This document shows, piece by piece, positions 1-9,227 of a DNA stretch of 64,000 nt (the stretch's first letter is position 1; every line of letters begins with the position of its first letter). The DNA is from Acidobacteriota bacterium. Its GTDB lineage: Bacteria; Acidobacteriota; Terriglobia; UBA7540. The notes beneath the pieces were generated by a model. It ran no database searches. It saw only the letters and a list, made by a program, of their open reading frames with translations, and was not told the DNA's origin. The translations under genes and the position numbers were made by a program. The DNA is taken from assembly GCA_902812365.1 (NCBI GenBank), contig CADDZC010000009.1, forward strand, positions 1-64,000. The letters run 5' to 3'.

Positions 1-2135
1 CCCCCGTGGCGAGCGAGCGCCGGTGCCGGGCGGGCCGGTTCATCCGGCCGCGATGCGCGCCGCGCCACGGCGGGCACACCCAGCCGCTCGATGTCCCGCG
101 TGGCCACGACCGGATTTCGGAGCAGGTCCCCCACGAACACCGAGGCCTTTCCGCGCGCGCCGGAAACGGCCGAAACATACAGTCGGTCCCGGGCGCGCGT
201 CATCGCCACATAGAAAAGTCGCCGTTCCTCCTGCAGGTGAATGTTTGCCGGGGGCGGCGAACTCTTGCGCAGCGCGTCCGGAAAGGCGATGACGGCCCGT
301 TGCTCGCGATGCGGAAATCGCTGCGGCGCCACGCTGAGAATCCATACGACGGAGAATTCCAAGCCCTTGGCGGCGTGGACGGTCATCATCTGCACGGCCT
401 CGGCGGACTCCTCGTGCGGCGGCACTTCGAGCGTGCCCCCGGCTTCGACGAAATACCGAAAATACTCCAAAAACTGACCGAGGCGCGAGGCCGGCGGCCC
501 CGTCGCCGCCCCCGGCCGCGGCGCCAAGGTCCCGCTCGCATTTTTCGCCTCCCATTCCTCCAGAAATTTGCGGAAGGCGGCCACCGCGGCGTGGTCGGGA
601 TCGGTGGCCAAGAAGGTCACGCCGAGCCGCTCGAGCAGCCGATCCAGCAACGCCGGCACGGGCAGGCGCGTCGCCGCCGCGCCCAGGTCGCGCAGCAGCC
701 GATCCAACTGCTCCCAGCCGGTCTGGCGGAGGCGGCCGGCGAGGGGTGCCGGTTCGCGGCGCTGGAGAATGGTATAGAGCGACGAGCGGGCTCGGGAGGC
801 TTCCAGCCGGAGGTCGCGGGCCAGCTCCTCGCCGAAGCGCCATCGCGGGGCCAGCAGAACCCGCGTCAGGCTGATGTTGTGATGCGGCGAGTGGATGACG
901 CGGAGATAGGCGACGAGATCCCGCAGGATGGCTGATGAAAGCACCGAGAGGCCGCGAATGTGAAACGGAATGCCGCGCCGCCGGAACTCCTCCACCACGG
1001 GATCGCGATGACGATGGCTCCGGTAAAGCACGGCCATGTCCCCGTAGCGGATTCCTTGCTTCGCCAACCGCTCGACCTCGGCCGCGACCCAAGCGGCTTC
1101 GCTCGCGAAGTCGGGCGATTCCACGAGCAAGACCCGCTCTCCCTCGGCTCGGTGGGCGACCAACGGCGGCTTCGCCTGGTAGCGATCATTGCGCGCAATC
1201 ACCGCCTCCGCCACCCGCAGAATCCGTTTCACCGAGCGGTAGTTCCGGTCCAGGTAGACGGTCGGGTGTCCGGGGAAGGCTTGGTCAAACAGCTTGAACG
1301 CCCCATGGGACGCCCCGCGAAAGCGGTAGATAGCCTGATCGTCGTCGCCGACGGCGGTGAGATTGAAACGAGGGGCCGCCAACCGCTGTAACAGTTCGAT
1401 CTGGGCGAAGTTGGTGTCCTGAAATTCATCCACCAGCAGATAACGATAGCGTTCGCGGAGACGTTCGAGAACGTCCGGCTCGCGCTGCCATAGCCTCAAC
1501 GTCTCGCTAATCAGACTGCCGAAGCTGGAATACCCGGCCGCCTCGATCAGCTCGCGGCTCCGGCGAAAAACCCGGGCCAGTTCCTTCTGCCGGGCGATTT
1601 CATCCTTCTCCAGGTCGAGGGCGGCGGCGGAACGCTTGAGAACATCCTCCTCCAATCGCGCGACGTAAGCTTCGAAGTCCTCCGGGTCGACCAGCTCATC
1701 CTGGCAGCGGGAAAAGAACTCATTGAGATCGTGCAGAAACGCCCCGGGCTCGGACAGCTTCTGGTAGCGATCGAGTCCGAGCTCTGCAATGCGCAGGCGA
1801 AGAAAAATCCAGGTATCGACTTTGTCCAGCAATTGGCGGTCGAAGTGCCGCTGGCGCAGCAGGTGATAGCAGAAGGCGTGAAAGGTGGCAATGTGCGGCT
1901 TTTCTTCGAGAGCGGGGAGCGCCGCGCCGACGCGACGCTTCATCTCCTCCGCCGCTTTGTCGGTGAAGGTCAGCGCCAGGATGCTCCCCGGGGGCACGGT
2001 TCGGCGCGCCACGAGGTGAACGATCCGCTCGGTAATGACCCGCGTCTTGCCGCTGCCTGGCCCGGCGATGACGAGCAGGGGTCCAGCGCCGTGTTCCACA
2101 GCTTGCCGCTGGGCAGGGTTCAGCACGAAGGCCAT
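1..2135 (-). CDS. UvrD/PcrA/Rep-type superfamily 1 DNA helicase (3' end outside window)
   Basis: ATP-driven 3'-5' DNA helicase of the UvrD/PcrA/Rep family, acting in nucleotide excision and mismatch repair or replication restart (family knowledge). The reading frame is open from ATG 2135 to the left window edge, 711 codons, close to the usual 720-750, so only the C-terminal tail is missing. The translation shows the Q-motif region (FVLNPAQRQAV), Walker A GPGSGKT near residue 25, LTFTDKAAEEM, Walker B/motif II LLVDEFQDTN, GDDDQAIYRFRGA, VMTVHAAKGLEF and motif VI FYVAMTRARDR. It is divergent from the alaA-like gene. There is no Shine-Dalgarno, and a -10-like AATAAT ends 6 bases before the ATG, so a leaderless mRNA is likely. 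I cannot assign UvrD versus PcrA versus Rep. Confidence 0.93.
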   Translation of the reverse strand, partial: MAFVLNPAQRQAVEHGAGPLLVIAGPGSGKTRVITERIVHLVARRTVPPGSILALTFTDKAAEEMKRRVGAALPALEEKPHIATFHAFCYHLLRQRHFDRQLLDKVDTWIFLRLRIAELGLDRYQKLSEPGAFLHDLNEFFSRCQDELVDPEDFEAYVARLEEDVLKRSAAALDLEKDEIARQKELARVFRRSRELIEAAGYSSFGSLISETLRLWQREPDVLERLRERYRYLLVDEFQDTNFAQIELLQRLAAPRFNLTAVGDDDQAIYRFRGASHGAFKLFDQAFPGHPTVYLDRNYRSVKRILRVAEAVIARNDRYQAKPPLVAHRAEGERVLLVESPDFASEAAWVAAEVERLAKQGIRYGDMAVLYRSHRHRDPVVEEFRRRGIPFHIRGLSVLSSAILRDLVAYLRVIHSPHHNISLTRVLLAPRWRFGEELARDLRLEASRARSSLYTILQRREPAPLAGRLRQTGWEQLDRLLRDLGAAATRLPVPALLDRLLERLGVTFLATDPDHAAVAAFRKFLEEWEAKNASGTLAPRPGAATGPPASRLGQFLEYFRYFVEAGGTLEVPPHEESAEAVQMMTVHAAKGLEFSVVWILSVAPQRFPHREQRAVIAFPDALRKSSPPPANIHLQEERRLFYVAMTRARDRLYVSAVSGARGKASVFVGDLLRNPVVATRDIERLGVPAVARRASRPDEPARPAPALARHG

Positions 2136-2141
2136 GCTGCC

Positions 2142-2170
2142 ATTATTCTGCGAAGCCGTTGGCCACGCAA
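2142..2170 (-). promoter_or_regulatory. Predicted leaderless promoter of the UvrD-like helicase
   Basis: On the minus strand, TTGCGT (2165-2170) is followed after 17 bases by AATAAT (2142-2147), five of six matches to the -10 consensus. Only 6 bases separate it from the ATG at 2135, so transcription would start at or next to the start codon. The -35 is weak, with three of six matches. Confidence 0.45.
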
Positions 2171-2381
2171 GGCTGGCGGACGCGGCGCGCAGGGCTGCGG
2201 GTTGCCGGCGCCCGGGCCGCTCGGTGTCGCGCGGCTCGGAAGGGTTGACAAGGCCGGTCCAGTGTTGTCTCGGTTAGTAATCATGAATGTTCAGGCTACT
2301 CCCGGTTCGCCGCGCGGACGTTTCGAGTGCACGGGATCGATTCCAGGCTCAGGCTGGGGTTCGCATTCCGGTAGCGTTTAG

Positions 2382-2411
2382 GGGGGCGAAGCCACTATGT
2401 TGTTGAAATCA
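2382..2411 (+). repeat. Solitary copy of the dispersed structured repeat
   Basis: The stretch GGGGGCGAAGCCACTATG followed by TTGTTGAAAT matches the core of the five-copy array at 21106-21340 (consensus GGGGGTCGAAGCC, then ACTAKGTTATTGAAAA). It lies in the spacer upstream of the aminotransferase. No transposase is adjacent. Confidence 0.6.
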
Positions 2412-2508
2412 AACAGGATAGATCATTTCGAGCGGTTTCGGCTCTCTCCAACCCGCCCGCGATCAGCGACCCGGCCCTATCCTTATATCCACCGGCCGGC
2501 AGACGGAA

Positions 2509-2537
2509 TTGATTCTCGGGGGTCTTTTTGTTACAAA
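2509..2537 (+). promoter_or_regulatory. Predicted leaderless promoter of the aminotransferase
   Basis: TTGATT (2509-2514), 17-base spacer, then TACAAA (2532-2537). Only 6 bases (2538-2543) separate the -10 from ATG 2544, and these contain no Shine-Dalgarno. The geometry matches that of the divergent helicase gene. Confidence 0.5.
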
Positions 2538-2543
2538 CAGAGA

Positions 2544-3764
2544 ATGACGGTTCTTCCCCCTCTGGCTCGCGCCCGCGAAATTCTGGCCGCCACGCGGCTC
2601 GAGCACGTCCGTTATGCCATTCGAGACATTGCCGTGCTCGCCGAAGAAGTGGCGCGGCAAGGATATGAAATCCTGCCGCTCAACATCGGAGATCCGTTGC
2701 GATTTGATTTCCGCACCCCGCCCCACTTGCTGGAGGCGGTGGCACGCGCCATGCGGGACGGCAAGAACGGCTATGCGCCGTCGCTCGGGGTTGAGGAGGC
2801 TCTCGAGGCCATTCGTCGCGAGGCGGAGCGGAAGCAGATTCGGAACGTGGCCAGCGTTTTCGTCACCCATGGCGTCAGCGAGGCGGTGGAGTTGTGCTTC
2901 ACCGCCTTGGTGAATGCAGGCGACAGCGTCCTGACGCCGCGGCCCGAATATCCTCTTTATTCCGCTGTCCTGGCCAAGCTCGGCGCGGAGGCGAACGATT
3001 ACGCGCTCGATGAGGCGCGGGGATGGGAACCGGACCTGGATGATCTCGCCCGGCGCATCTCGCCCCGCACGCGTGGGATCGTGGTGATTAACCCCAATAA
3101 CCCGACCGGGGCCGTATATTCGCGGCCAACCCTGGAAGCGATGGCCGAGCTGGCGCGGCGGCACAACCTGGTGATCTTCGCCGACGAGATTTATGACAAG
3201 CTGATGCTGGAAGGCGAGCCTCACGTGTCGATCGCCGCCCTCGCGCCGGACGTTCCGGTGGTAACCTTCGGCGGCTTGTCGAAGGCCTATCTGGCTCCCG
3301 GCTGGCGGATCGGCTGGACGATCGTGAGTGGGGATGGGGCCGCGTTGAAGCCCTATCTCGAAGGCGTGCACAAGCTGCTGCGGTCGCGGCTCAGCGCCAA
3401 TCACCCCGAACAGTACGCCATCCGGCCGGCCCTCGAAGGATCGCAGGAGCATCTGGGCGAGGTGGCGGCCAAATTACGCGCGCGGCGTGATCTGACCGTG
3501 CGGTATTTGAACGCCACGCCGAGTCTCCACTGCGTCGCGCCGCGGGGCGCGTTCTACGCCTTTCCGCGGCTGGACATTCCAGACAGCGACGAGGATTTTG
3601 TGAAGCGCCTGCTCGTGGAAAAACACGTGCTCGTGGTCCATGGCAGCGGGTTCGGGCAGGCCCCCGGCACGCGCCACTTTCGCATCGTCTTTTTGCCCGA
3701 CGAAGCCACGTTAGCGCGCGCTTACGAGGCCATCGCCGAGTTGATCCGCGACCATTATGCCTGA
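2544..3764 (+). CDS. AlaA-type PLP aminotransferase
   Basis: Class I/II pyridoxal-phosphate aminotransferase, most like E. coli AlaA/AlaC (glutamate-pyruvate transaminase, alanine synthesis). The product is 406 residues, the length of AlaA. It shares the family stretches PLNIGDPLRFDF, VFVTHGVSEAVE, PRPEYPLYSAV, GIVVINPNNPTGAVYS, VIFADEIYDKL and the PLP-lysine segment GGLSKAYLAPGWRIGW (Lys about 247). The start was placed at ATG 2544 because homology begins there (RLEHVRYAIRD) and a promoter sits immediately upstream. The longer in-frame start at 2397 would add 49 residues without homology. Exact substrate is inferred from family resemblance. Confidence 0.88.
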   Translation: MTVLPPLARAREILAATRLEHVRYAIRDIAVLAEEVARQGYEILPLNIGDPLRFDFRTPPHLLEAVARAMRDGKNGYAPSLGVEEALEAIRREAERKQIRNVASVFVTHGVSEAVELCFTALVNAGDSVLTPRPEYPLYSAVLAKLGAEANDYALDEARGWEPDLDDLARRISPRTRGIVVINPNNPTGAVYSRPTLEAMAELARRHNLVIFADEIYDKLMLEGEPHVSIAALAPDVPVVTFGGLSKAYLAPGWRIGWTIVSGDGAALKPYLEGVHKLLRSRLSANHPEQYAIRPALEGSQEHLGEVAAKLRARRDLTVRYLNATPSLHCVAPRGAFYAFPRLDIPDSDEDFVKRLLVEKHVLVVHGSGFGQAPGTRHFRIVFLPDEATLARAYEAIAELIRDHYA

Positions 3765-3821
3765 GAAGGCGCGGTCGGCAGCCCGTTGCCGGATAAAGCG
3801 ACGCGCGAGGAGTTCGTCGCC

Positions 3822-3983
3822 ATGCCGTATGAAACACAGCAGTGCGAAGTGGAGCCGGACGTATCCGCCCCGGAATTCCCGGTGCAGTTCTGCCCGGTTT
3901 GTTCATTGTGGCTCGAGCCCCGCCGCTGCAAGATGATCTGCCCGCAATGCGGTTACTTCATGTCGTGCTCGGATTATGAATAG
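3822..3983 (+). CDS. Small zinc-ribbon protein of unknown function
   Basis: A 53-residue protein with two knuckles, CPVC and CPQC, 15 residues apart, followed by GYFMSCSDYE: a predicted one-zinc ribbon. The start is ATG 3822, chosen because GAGGAG (3807-3812) lies 9 bases upstream; an alternative TTG at 3786 lacks this. It sits 57 bases after the aminotransferase on the same strand, so it may be co-transcribed. Function unknown: it could be a nucleic-acid or protein-binding adaptor (inference). Confidence 0.7.
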   Translation: MPYETQQCEVEPDVSAPEFPVQFCPVCSLWLEPRRCKMICPQCGYFMSCSDYE

Positions 3984-4037
3984 GCTGGCAAAGCCTCCTG
4001 GCGGGTGGTTGGAAAGTGGCCGGGTAAAATCCGATTC

Positions 4038-4170
4038 GCCGGCGGCCGGGCACCGTTCGAGCCCCGCGCGGCCGCGGTCGGACAAATCCCGGGCCTGGCG
4101 GTGTCATCTAAATAAAGGTGGAGGAGAGTAAGTTATCCTGGCTGCCGGCGGCGGGGGCACCGTTCGAGCC
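4038..4170 (+). repeat. Imperfect direct repeat flanking the start of the large secreted protein gene
   Basis: A 26-27 base sequence (GCCGGCGGC, then GGGCACCGTTCGAGCC) occurs at 4038-4063 and again at 4144-4170 with a one-base length difference. The second copy lies inside the annotated 5' end of the next gene, the first in the spacer. Confidence 0.6.
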
Positions 4171-6697
4171 GATGGCTGGGTTTCGCGCGAGCGGGGTGCA
4201 AAGACCGATAGCAACAATCGGATGGCCAACCTCAAGGGCTTGGCTGCGGGCGCTCGAGTGGCTGGGCGTGCTGGCGGTGGCGGCGCGGCTAGGGATGGCC
4301 GGGGTGCCGCCGGTCTGCATTGGCAGTGTGCCGCTCGGGAGTTTCAGCCTGACGGTGAAGCCGGCCAGGGGGGGTTCGCCGCTAGCCATCAACGCGGTGA
4401 ACCAAGTCCTGCCGGGAGAGAAGTTCAGATACACGCCGGAGCGCTTGGGCCCCGAAGTTAGCGATAAGGCTCGCATCGCGCTGGTCGTGGTTCCGGCGGC
4501 GACGGAGTCATCGCAGGTGGTCAAAGTACTCGAGGCGCGCCCGGCGCGCAAGCCGGCCGAATGGGACGTGCCGATGCGCGCCTCCGTCGTTGGCTTCGTA
4601 TTTGGTCCTCGCGGGCTCGACGCCAAGAAGGTGAGTCTGCTGGTGGAGAGGGATCCGGAGCTGATTCCGGCGCTGGCCGAATACGCCGAGCAGACGGCGA
4701 CGGTCGAGGCGCTCGTCCAAACGCTCTCCAGTTACGAAGAATCGGGGGGTACGGGCGACCTCAACGCTGCGCTGCAGGGGTTTTCGTCCCAGTATGGGGT
4801 GATGCTGCCGAAGCTGGATCCGAACGCCCCCACCGATCAGCAAGCCGCCACGCTCCTGCGGGCGATTCTTCCTACGCTCTCCGCCTATGATCCGCTGGCC
4901 TCCCAGCGTTCGGCGCTGGTGGCGCAGTCGGCGGGACTTGCGGCCACGGTGGCGGGGCTCTTTTTTGGCACACCGGTGGGCTTGGCGGCGGGCGGTGCGG
5001 CGCTCGTCAACGATATGCGCACCATGATGTTTCCGGACATGGATTTTCGCTCCGGCTTGGTGCAGATGGAGGGTTCAAGCGGGGTTCAACTGTGCGCCAA
5101 ACCGCAGCCTTCGCGGTCGCACGCCCGGCCCGCCTATCTTTGGATGCTCAAGATTCCCGATGTGCCGGCTCCGAAGGTGTCGCTGCCGGGGCCGGCGAAC
5201 GTTCCCATCGGTGTCAAGTCGGTCCTCAAGGTGAAGAGTGCGCGGGAAGCCGATTTGCGGTACCTACCCCGGGCCCGGGAGTGGGAATTGGTTTCTCCGG
5301 CGCACAAGGCGGCGGTGCCGGTGAGCGTGGAGGTGGGCTCGCGGGAGGACGCGATCGCTTTGGATCTGAGTGGGGCCAAAGTGCCGCCGGGTGATTATCG
5401 CTTGGCCGCCAAGTGGGACTGGGAGCCGTTTGAGGTGGCGGGCACGGTGGAGCTTCATTCCTTCTCAAATTTATCGTCGGTCCAGCTGTGTGCGGGCTGC
5501 GGAGACCGTCTGGTGGCAGGCCAGGGTCTGGTCAGCGTGAAGCTGACGGGGGCGGATTTTGAATTCGTCAACCGGCTCACGATTCGCCCGGCGGGCGACG
5601 ACTCCGCCCCACCGCGGCCGATCTCCTTTACGCTGCCCAAAGGCGAGGCGGGCGGCGTCCAAGAGACCCTTGAGGCCCAACTGAATACTTCCGAGTTCGC
5701 GCCGGGCAGGTATCTGTTGGGGCTGACGCAGGCCGACGGCGTGACTCAGAACGTGCCGGTCACCATTCATCCTCCCAATCCCACCATCACCAACCTGCCC
5801 CTGCGCGTCAATGTGGGCGAGACCGAACAGAAGATTCGCCTGCAAGGGACGGGGCTGGATCGGATCACGAGCCTCACCAGCCAGGGGGCCACCTGGGAAT
5901 TGGCCGCAGTTTCCGCCGGCAGCCATGATCTTTCGGAACGCGAGGCGACGATCCGGTTGCAGCCGGGCGTCAAGGTGGGGCAGGAGCTGGGCGCCGTCAT
6001 GTCGGTCAGCGGCCTCCAACAACCAATCAGCATTCCCCAGGCTCTGCGCGTGGCGCCGCCGCTGCCGAAGATTGTGAGCGTAAAGACCTCTTTGGCCGAG
6101 GAGCCAGATGTGGCGCTGCGGAGCGGCGAAATCCCGGCGGGCGCACCGATGAGCTTCGCGTTGCGGGCCGAAAATCTCGGCACTCATCCGGTTGTGCAGT
6201 TGGCGTGTGGCGATGCGGCCGAGACCAAGCAGGAACTTACCCTGCATCCCGGCGACCGGCAGGGGACGGCGCAGTTGGACTTTGCGGGTGAGAACGTGCT
6301 CTTCTTGTCGCTCGACCCGGGCAGTGTGGGCGACTCGGGTTGCCGGCTCGAGGCGGTCGTGACCACCTCTGAAGCGGGCAGCTCCGGCCCCTATCGGCTC
6401 GGGCGCATTGTCCGCCTGCCGCGCATCTTTAAGTTCATTCTGACGAATGAACGACTGGGCGGAACGCTTTACGCCGGCACGCTGACGGGCCGCAATCTCC
6501 AGATGATTGAGAAGACCGGTTGGAACGCGGTCAGAGGGTTTCCCGTGCAGGGCATTCCCACTCCCGTGCCCGGCAGCGACGCCGGCGAGCAAACCTTAAA
6601 GATCGCGCTGCCGTGGCCTCCGCCCAGCCCTCAGGCCCCGCTCTACGTCTGGCTGCGGGGCGAAAATCAAGGGCGGCAGACGAGAGCGGCGTATTAG
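4118..6697 (+). CDS. Large secreted protein of unknown function with Ig-like/IPT-like repeats
   Basis: An 859-residue protein I do not recognise. The N-terminus has a hydrophobic segment (about residues 42-65) that could be a signal peptide or anchor, so it is probably exported. The middle contains a small-residue-rich stretch (AQSAGLAATVAGLFFGTPVGLAAGG, in part) and the C-terminal half consists of beta-rich segments such as KVPPGDYRLAAKWDW, LRVNVGETEQKIRLQGTGL and VAPPLPKIVSV that resemble IPT/TIG or Ig-like surface domains. A VQLC-A-GCGD cysteine pair lies near residue 455. Start GTG 4118 is weak; ATG 4172 (18 codons later) is equally possible. It converges with the E2 gene. Confidence 0.75.
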   Translation: MEESKLSWLPAAGAPFEPMAGFRASGVQRPIATIGWPTSRAWLRALEWLGVLAVAARLGMAGVPPVCIGSVPLGSFSLTVKPARGGSPLAINAVNQVLPGEKFRYTPERLGPEVSDKARIALVVVPAATESSQVVKVLEARPARKPAEWDVPMRASVVGFVFGPRGLDAKKVSLLVERDPELIPALAEYAEQTATVEALVQTLSSYEESGGTGDLNAALQGFSSQYGVMLPKLDPNAPTDQQAATLLRAILPTLSAYDPLASQRSALVAQSAGLAATVAGLFFGTPVGLAAGGAALVNDMRTMMFPDMDFRSGLVQMEGSSGVQLCAKPQPSRSHARPAYLWMLKIPDVPAPKVSLPGPANVPIGVKSVLKVKSAREADLRYLPRAREWELVSPAHKAAVPVSVEVGSREDAIALDLSGAKVPPGDYRLAAKWDWEPFEVAGTVELHSFSNLSSVQLCAGCGDRLVAGQGLVSVKLTGADFEFVNRLTIRPAGDDSAPPRPISFTLPKGEAGGVQETLEAQLNTSEFAPGRYLLGLTQADGVTQNVPVTIHPPNPTITNLPLRVNVGETEQKIRLQGTGLDRITSLTSQGATWELAAVSAGSHDLSEREATIRLQPGVKVGQELGAVMSVSGLQQPISIPQALRVAPPLPKIVSVKTSLAEEPDVALRSGEIPAGAPMSFALRAENLGTHPVVQLACGDAAETKQELTLHPGDRQGTAQLDFAGENVLFLSLDPGSVGDSGCRLEAVVTTSEAGSSGPYRLGRIVRLPRIFKFILTNERLGGTLYAGTLTGRNLQMIEKTGWNAVRGFPVQGIPTPVPGSDAGEQTLKIALPWPPPSPQAPLYVWLRGENQGRQTRAAY

Positions 6698-6742
6698 GCG
6701 TTAACGGCCGAGCGGGACCGCCAGCTCGGAAGAAACGGCGAA

Positions 6743-8026
6743 TCAGAGGACGGCCTCCTCCCAATTTTCGAGCACTGATTTGACGCGAGCCAGAAATTGA
6801 TCGGCCACCGCGCCGTCGATGACACGATGGTCGAACGAGAGCGAGAGGTAGACCATGGGGCGAATGGCGATGGCGTCGTGGCGCACCACGGCGCGTTTTT
6901 CGATCGCGCCGACGCCCATAATCGCCACCTGTGGTTGGTTGATAATCGGCGTGCCGAAAAGGCTCCCGAAAATCCCCGGGTTGGTAATGGTAAAGGTGCC
7001 GTCCTGCACATCCTCCACACCCAATCGTTTTGTTCGGGCTCGTTCGGCCAGGTCATGAATCGCGCGCGCGATACCCAAAAAGTTCTTCTCATCGGCGCCT
7101 TTAATAACCGGCACGATCAGCCCGCTTTCGAGGGCCACGGCAATGCCGATGTGGATGGCGCGCTTGTAGACAATGTTGGTGCCGTCCACGGACGAATTCA
7201 AAATCGGGAATTGCTTGAGGGCTTCAACGGCCGCGCGGACGAAAAACGGCGTGTAGGTCAATTTCAGAGCATGGCGGCGCTCAAATTCCGCCGCCTGCTG
7301 GGCGCGGACTTCCGACACCCGGGTCATCTCGACCTCGAACACGGTCGAAACGTGCGCCGAGGTGCGGCGGCTGAGGAGCATGCGCTCGGCAATCTGGCGG
7401 CGCATGGGGGTCATCGGCACGACCTGCGTCGGTCCGCTGAACGGGATCGAGGGAGCCGCCAGGGGAGCCGAGGCGGGCGGGGGCGCGCTCGTGCCCGGCG
7501 AGTGGGCGAGGTAGGCGAGCACGTCTTTTTTGCTGACTCGCCCGCCCAGCCCGGTGCCGGGGACTAGCGCCAGATCGATGTTGTGCTCTTTGGCGAGCCG
7601 GCGGACGAGCGGGGAAGAACGAACCTCGCGGCGGCTCGGAGCGGGCGTGGGTGGCGGAGCCGGCGGCGAAGCGGGTTCGGTCGCTCGGGCGGCTGCAGGC
7701 GAGCCCGGGCTCTCCGGCGGGGAAACGGTGTCGGCGGCGGGCGCAACCGCTGCTGCTGGCTCTGGGCCGGGCGCGGCCGCGCCGCTCCCTTCGGTCTCGA
7801 TCTCCGCCACCACGGTGTTGACTTCCACGGTCTGGTTTTCGCCCACCAGAATCTTCGTCAGCACTCCCGCCGCCGGGGAGGGAATCTCAGCATCGACCTT
7901 ATCCGTGGAAATCTCAAACAGCGGCTCATCGCGCTCGACGCGGTCTCCCACTCTCTTGTACCATTTCGTGACGGTTCCTTCCGCAACGCTTTCCCCCATC
8001 TGGGGCATTACGACTTGCGTAAGCAT
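6743..8026 (-). CDS. 2-oxoacid dehydrogenase E2 (lipoyl acyltransferase)
   Basis: Core E2 subunit of a branched-chain or pyruvate-type 2-oxoacid dehydrogenase complex, transferring acyl groups from the lipoyl arm to CoA. Domains in order: lipoyl domain at residues 1-80 with lipoylated Lys43 in EISTDKVDAEIPSP; a Pro/Ala-rich linker (about 85-135); an E1/E3-binding domain (SSPLVRRLAKEHNIDL, then GRVSKKDVLAYL); and a catalytic domain ending in SFDHRVIDG (His about 400, Asp about 404). The 427-residue length is typical of one-lipoyl E2s. It is the last gene of lipB-E1alpha-E1beta-E2. No E3 gene is in the window. Substrate (branched-chain versus pyruvate) cannot be decided from sequence reading alone. 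Confidence 0.93.
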   Translation of the reverse strand: MLTQVVMPQMGESVAEGTVTKWYKRVGDRVERDEPLFEISTDKVDAEIPSPAAGVLTKILVGENQTVEVNTVVAEIETEGSGAAAPGPEPAAAVAPAADTVSPPESPGSPAAARATEPASPPAPPPTPAPSRREVRSSPLVRRLAKEHNIDLALVPGTGLGGRVSKKDVLAYLAHSPGTSAPPPASAPLAAPSIPFSGPTQVVPMTPMRRQIAERMLLSRRTSAHVSTVFEVEMTRVSEVRAQQAAEFERRHALKLTYTPFFVRAAVEALKQFPILNSSVDGTNIVYKRAIHIGIAVALESGLIVPVIKGADEKNFLGIARAIHDLAERARTKRLGVEDVQDGTFTITNPGIFGSLFGTPIINQPQVAIMGVGAIEKRAVVRHDAIAIRPMVYLSLSFDHRVIDGAVADQFLARVKSVLENWEEAVL

Positions 8027-8128
8027 GGATTACCTCATCGAGTTGGAGAAGGCTCGCGGCATCCGAGATCGGGGGCGAGCGCCATCCAGCCGGCGAGGCC
8101 GGCGTGGCCTGTTTCGGCCTCCGGAGAT

Positions 8129-9103
<975 letters not shown>

Positions 9104-9227
9104 GCTAGATTCCTCGCTTCACGATCAGCCGATGACGGCGCCACGCAGAAGGAGAACGGCGGCGGCTCGAGCCGGGCTGGTCCCCAACCGAGAGCCTCGG
9201 GGCCGCGGTCTCGAGCCGGTCGGCCCC

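Larger units (their letters stand above)
2136..2543. other. Divergent intergenic spacer, helicase / aminotransferase
   Basis: No convincing gene lies in this 408-base spacer. It holds the two predicted start-proximal promoters, one at each end, and one copy of the dispersed repeat at 2382-2411. An in-frame extension of the aminotransferase ORF back to 2397 begins inside that repeat and is not credible as protein. Confidence 0.6.

Noticed and set aside
2397-2543. 49-residue N-terminal extension of the aminotransferase
   Set aside because: It starts inside a dispersed repeat, lacks homology, and covers the predicted promoter at 2509-2537.
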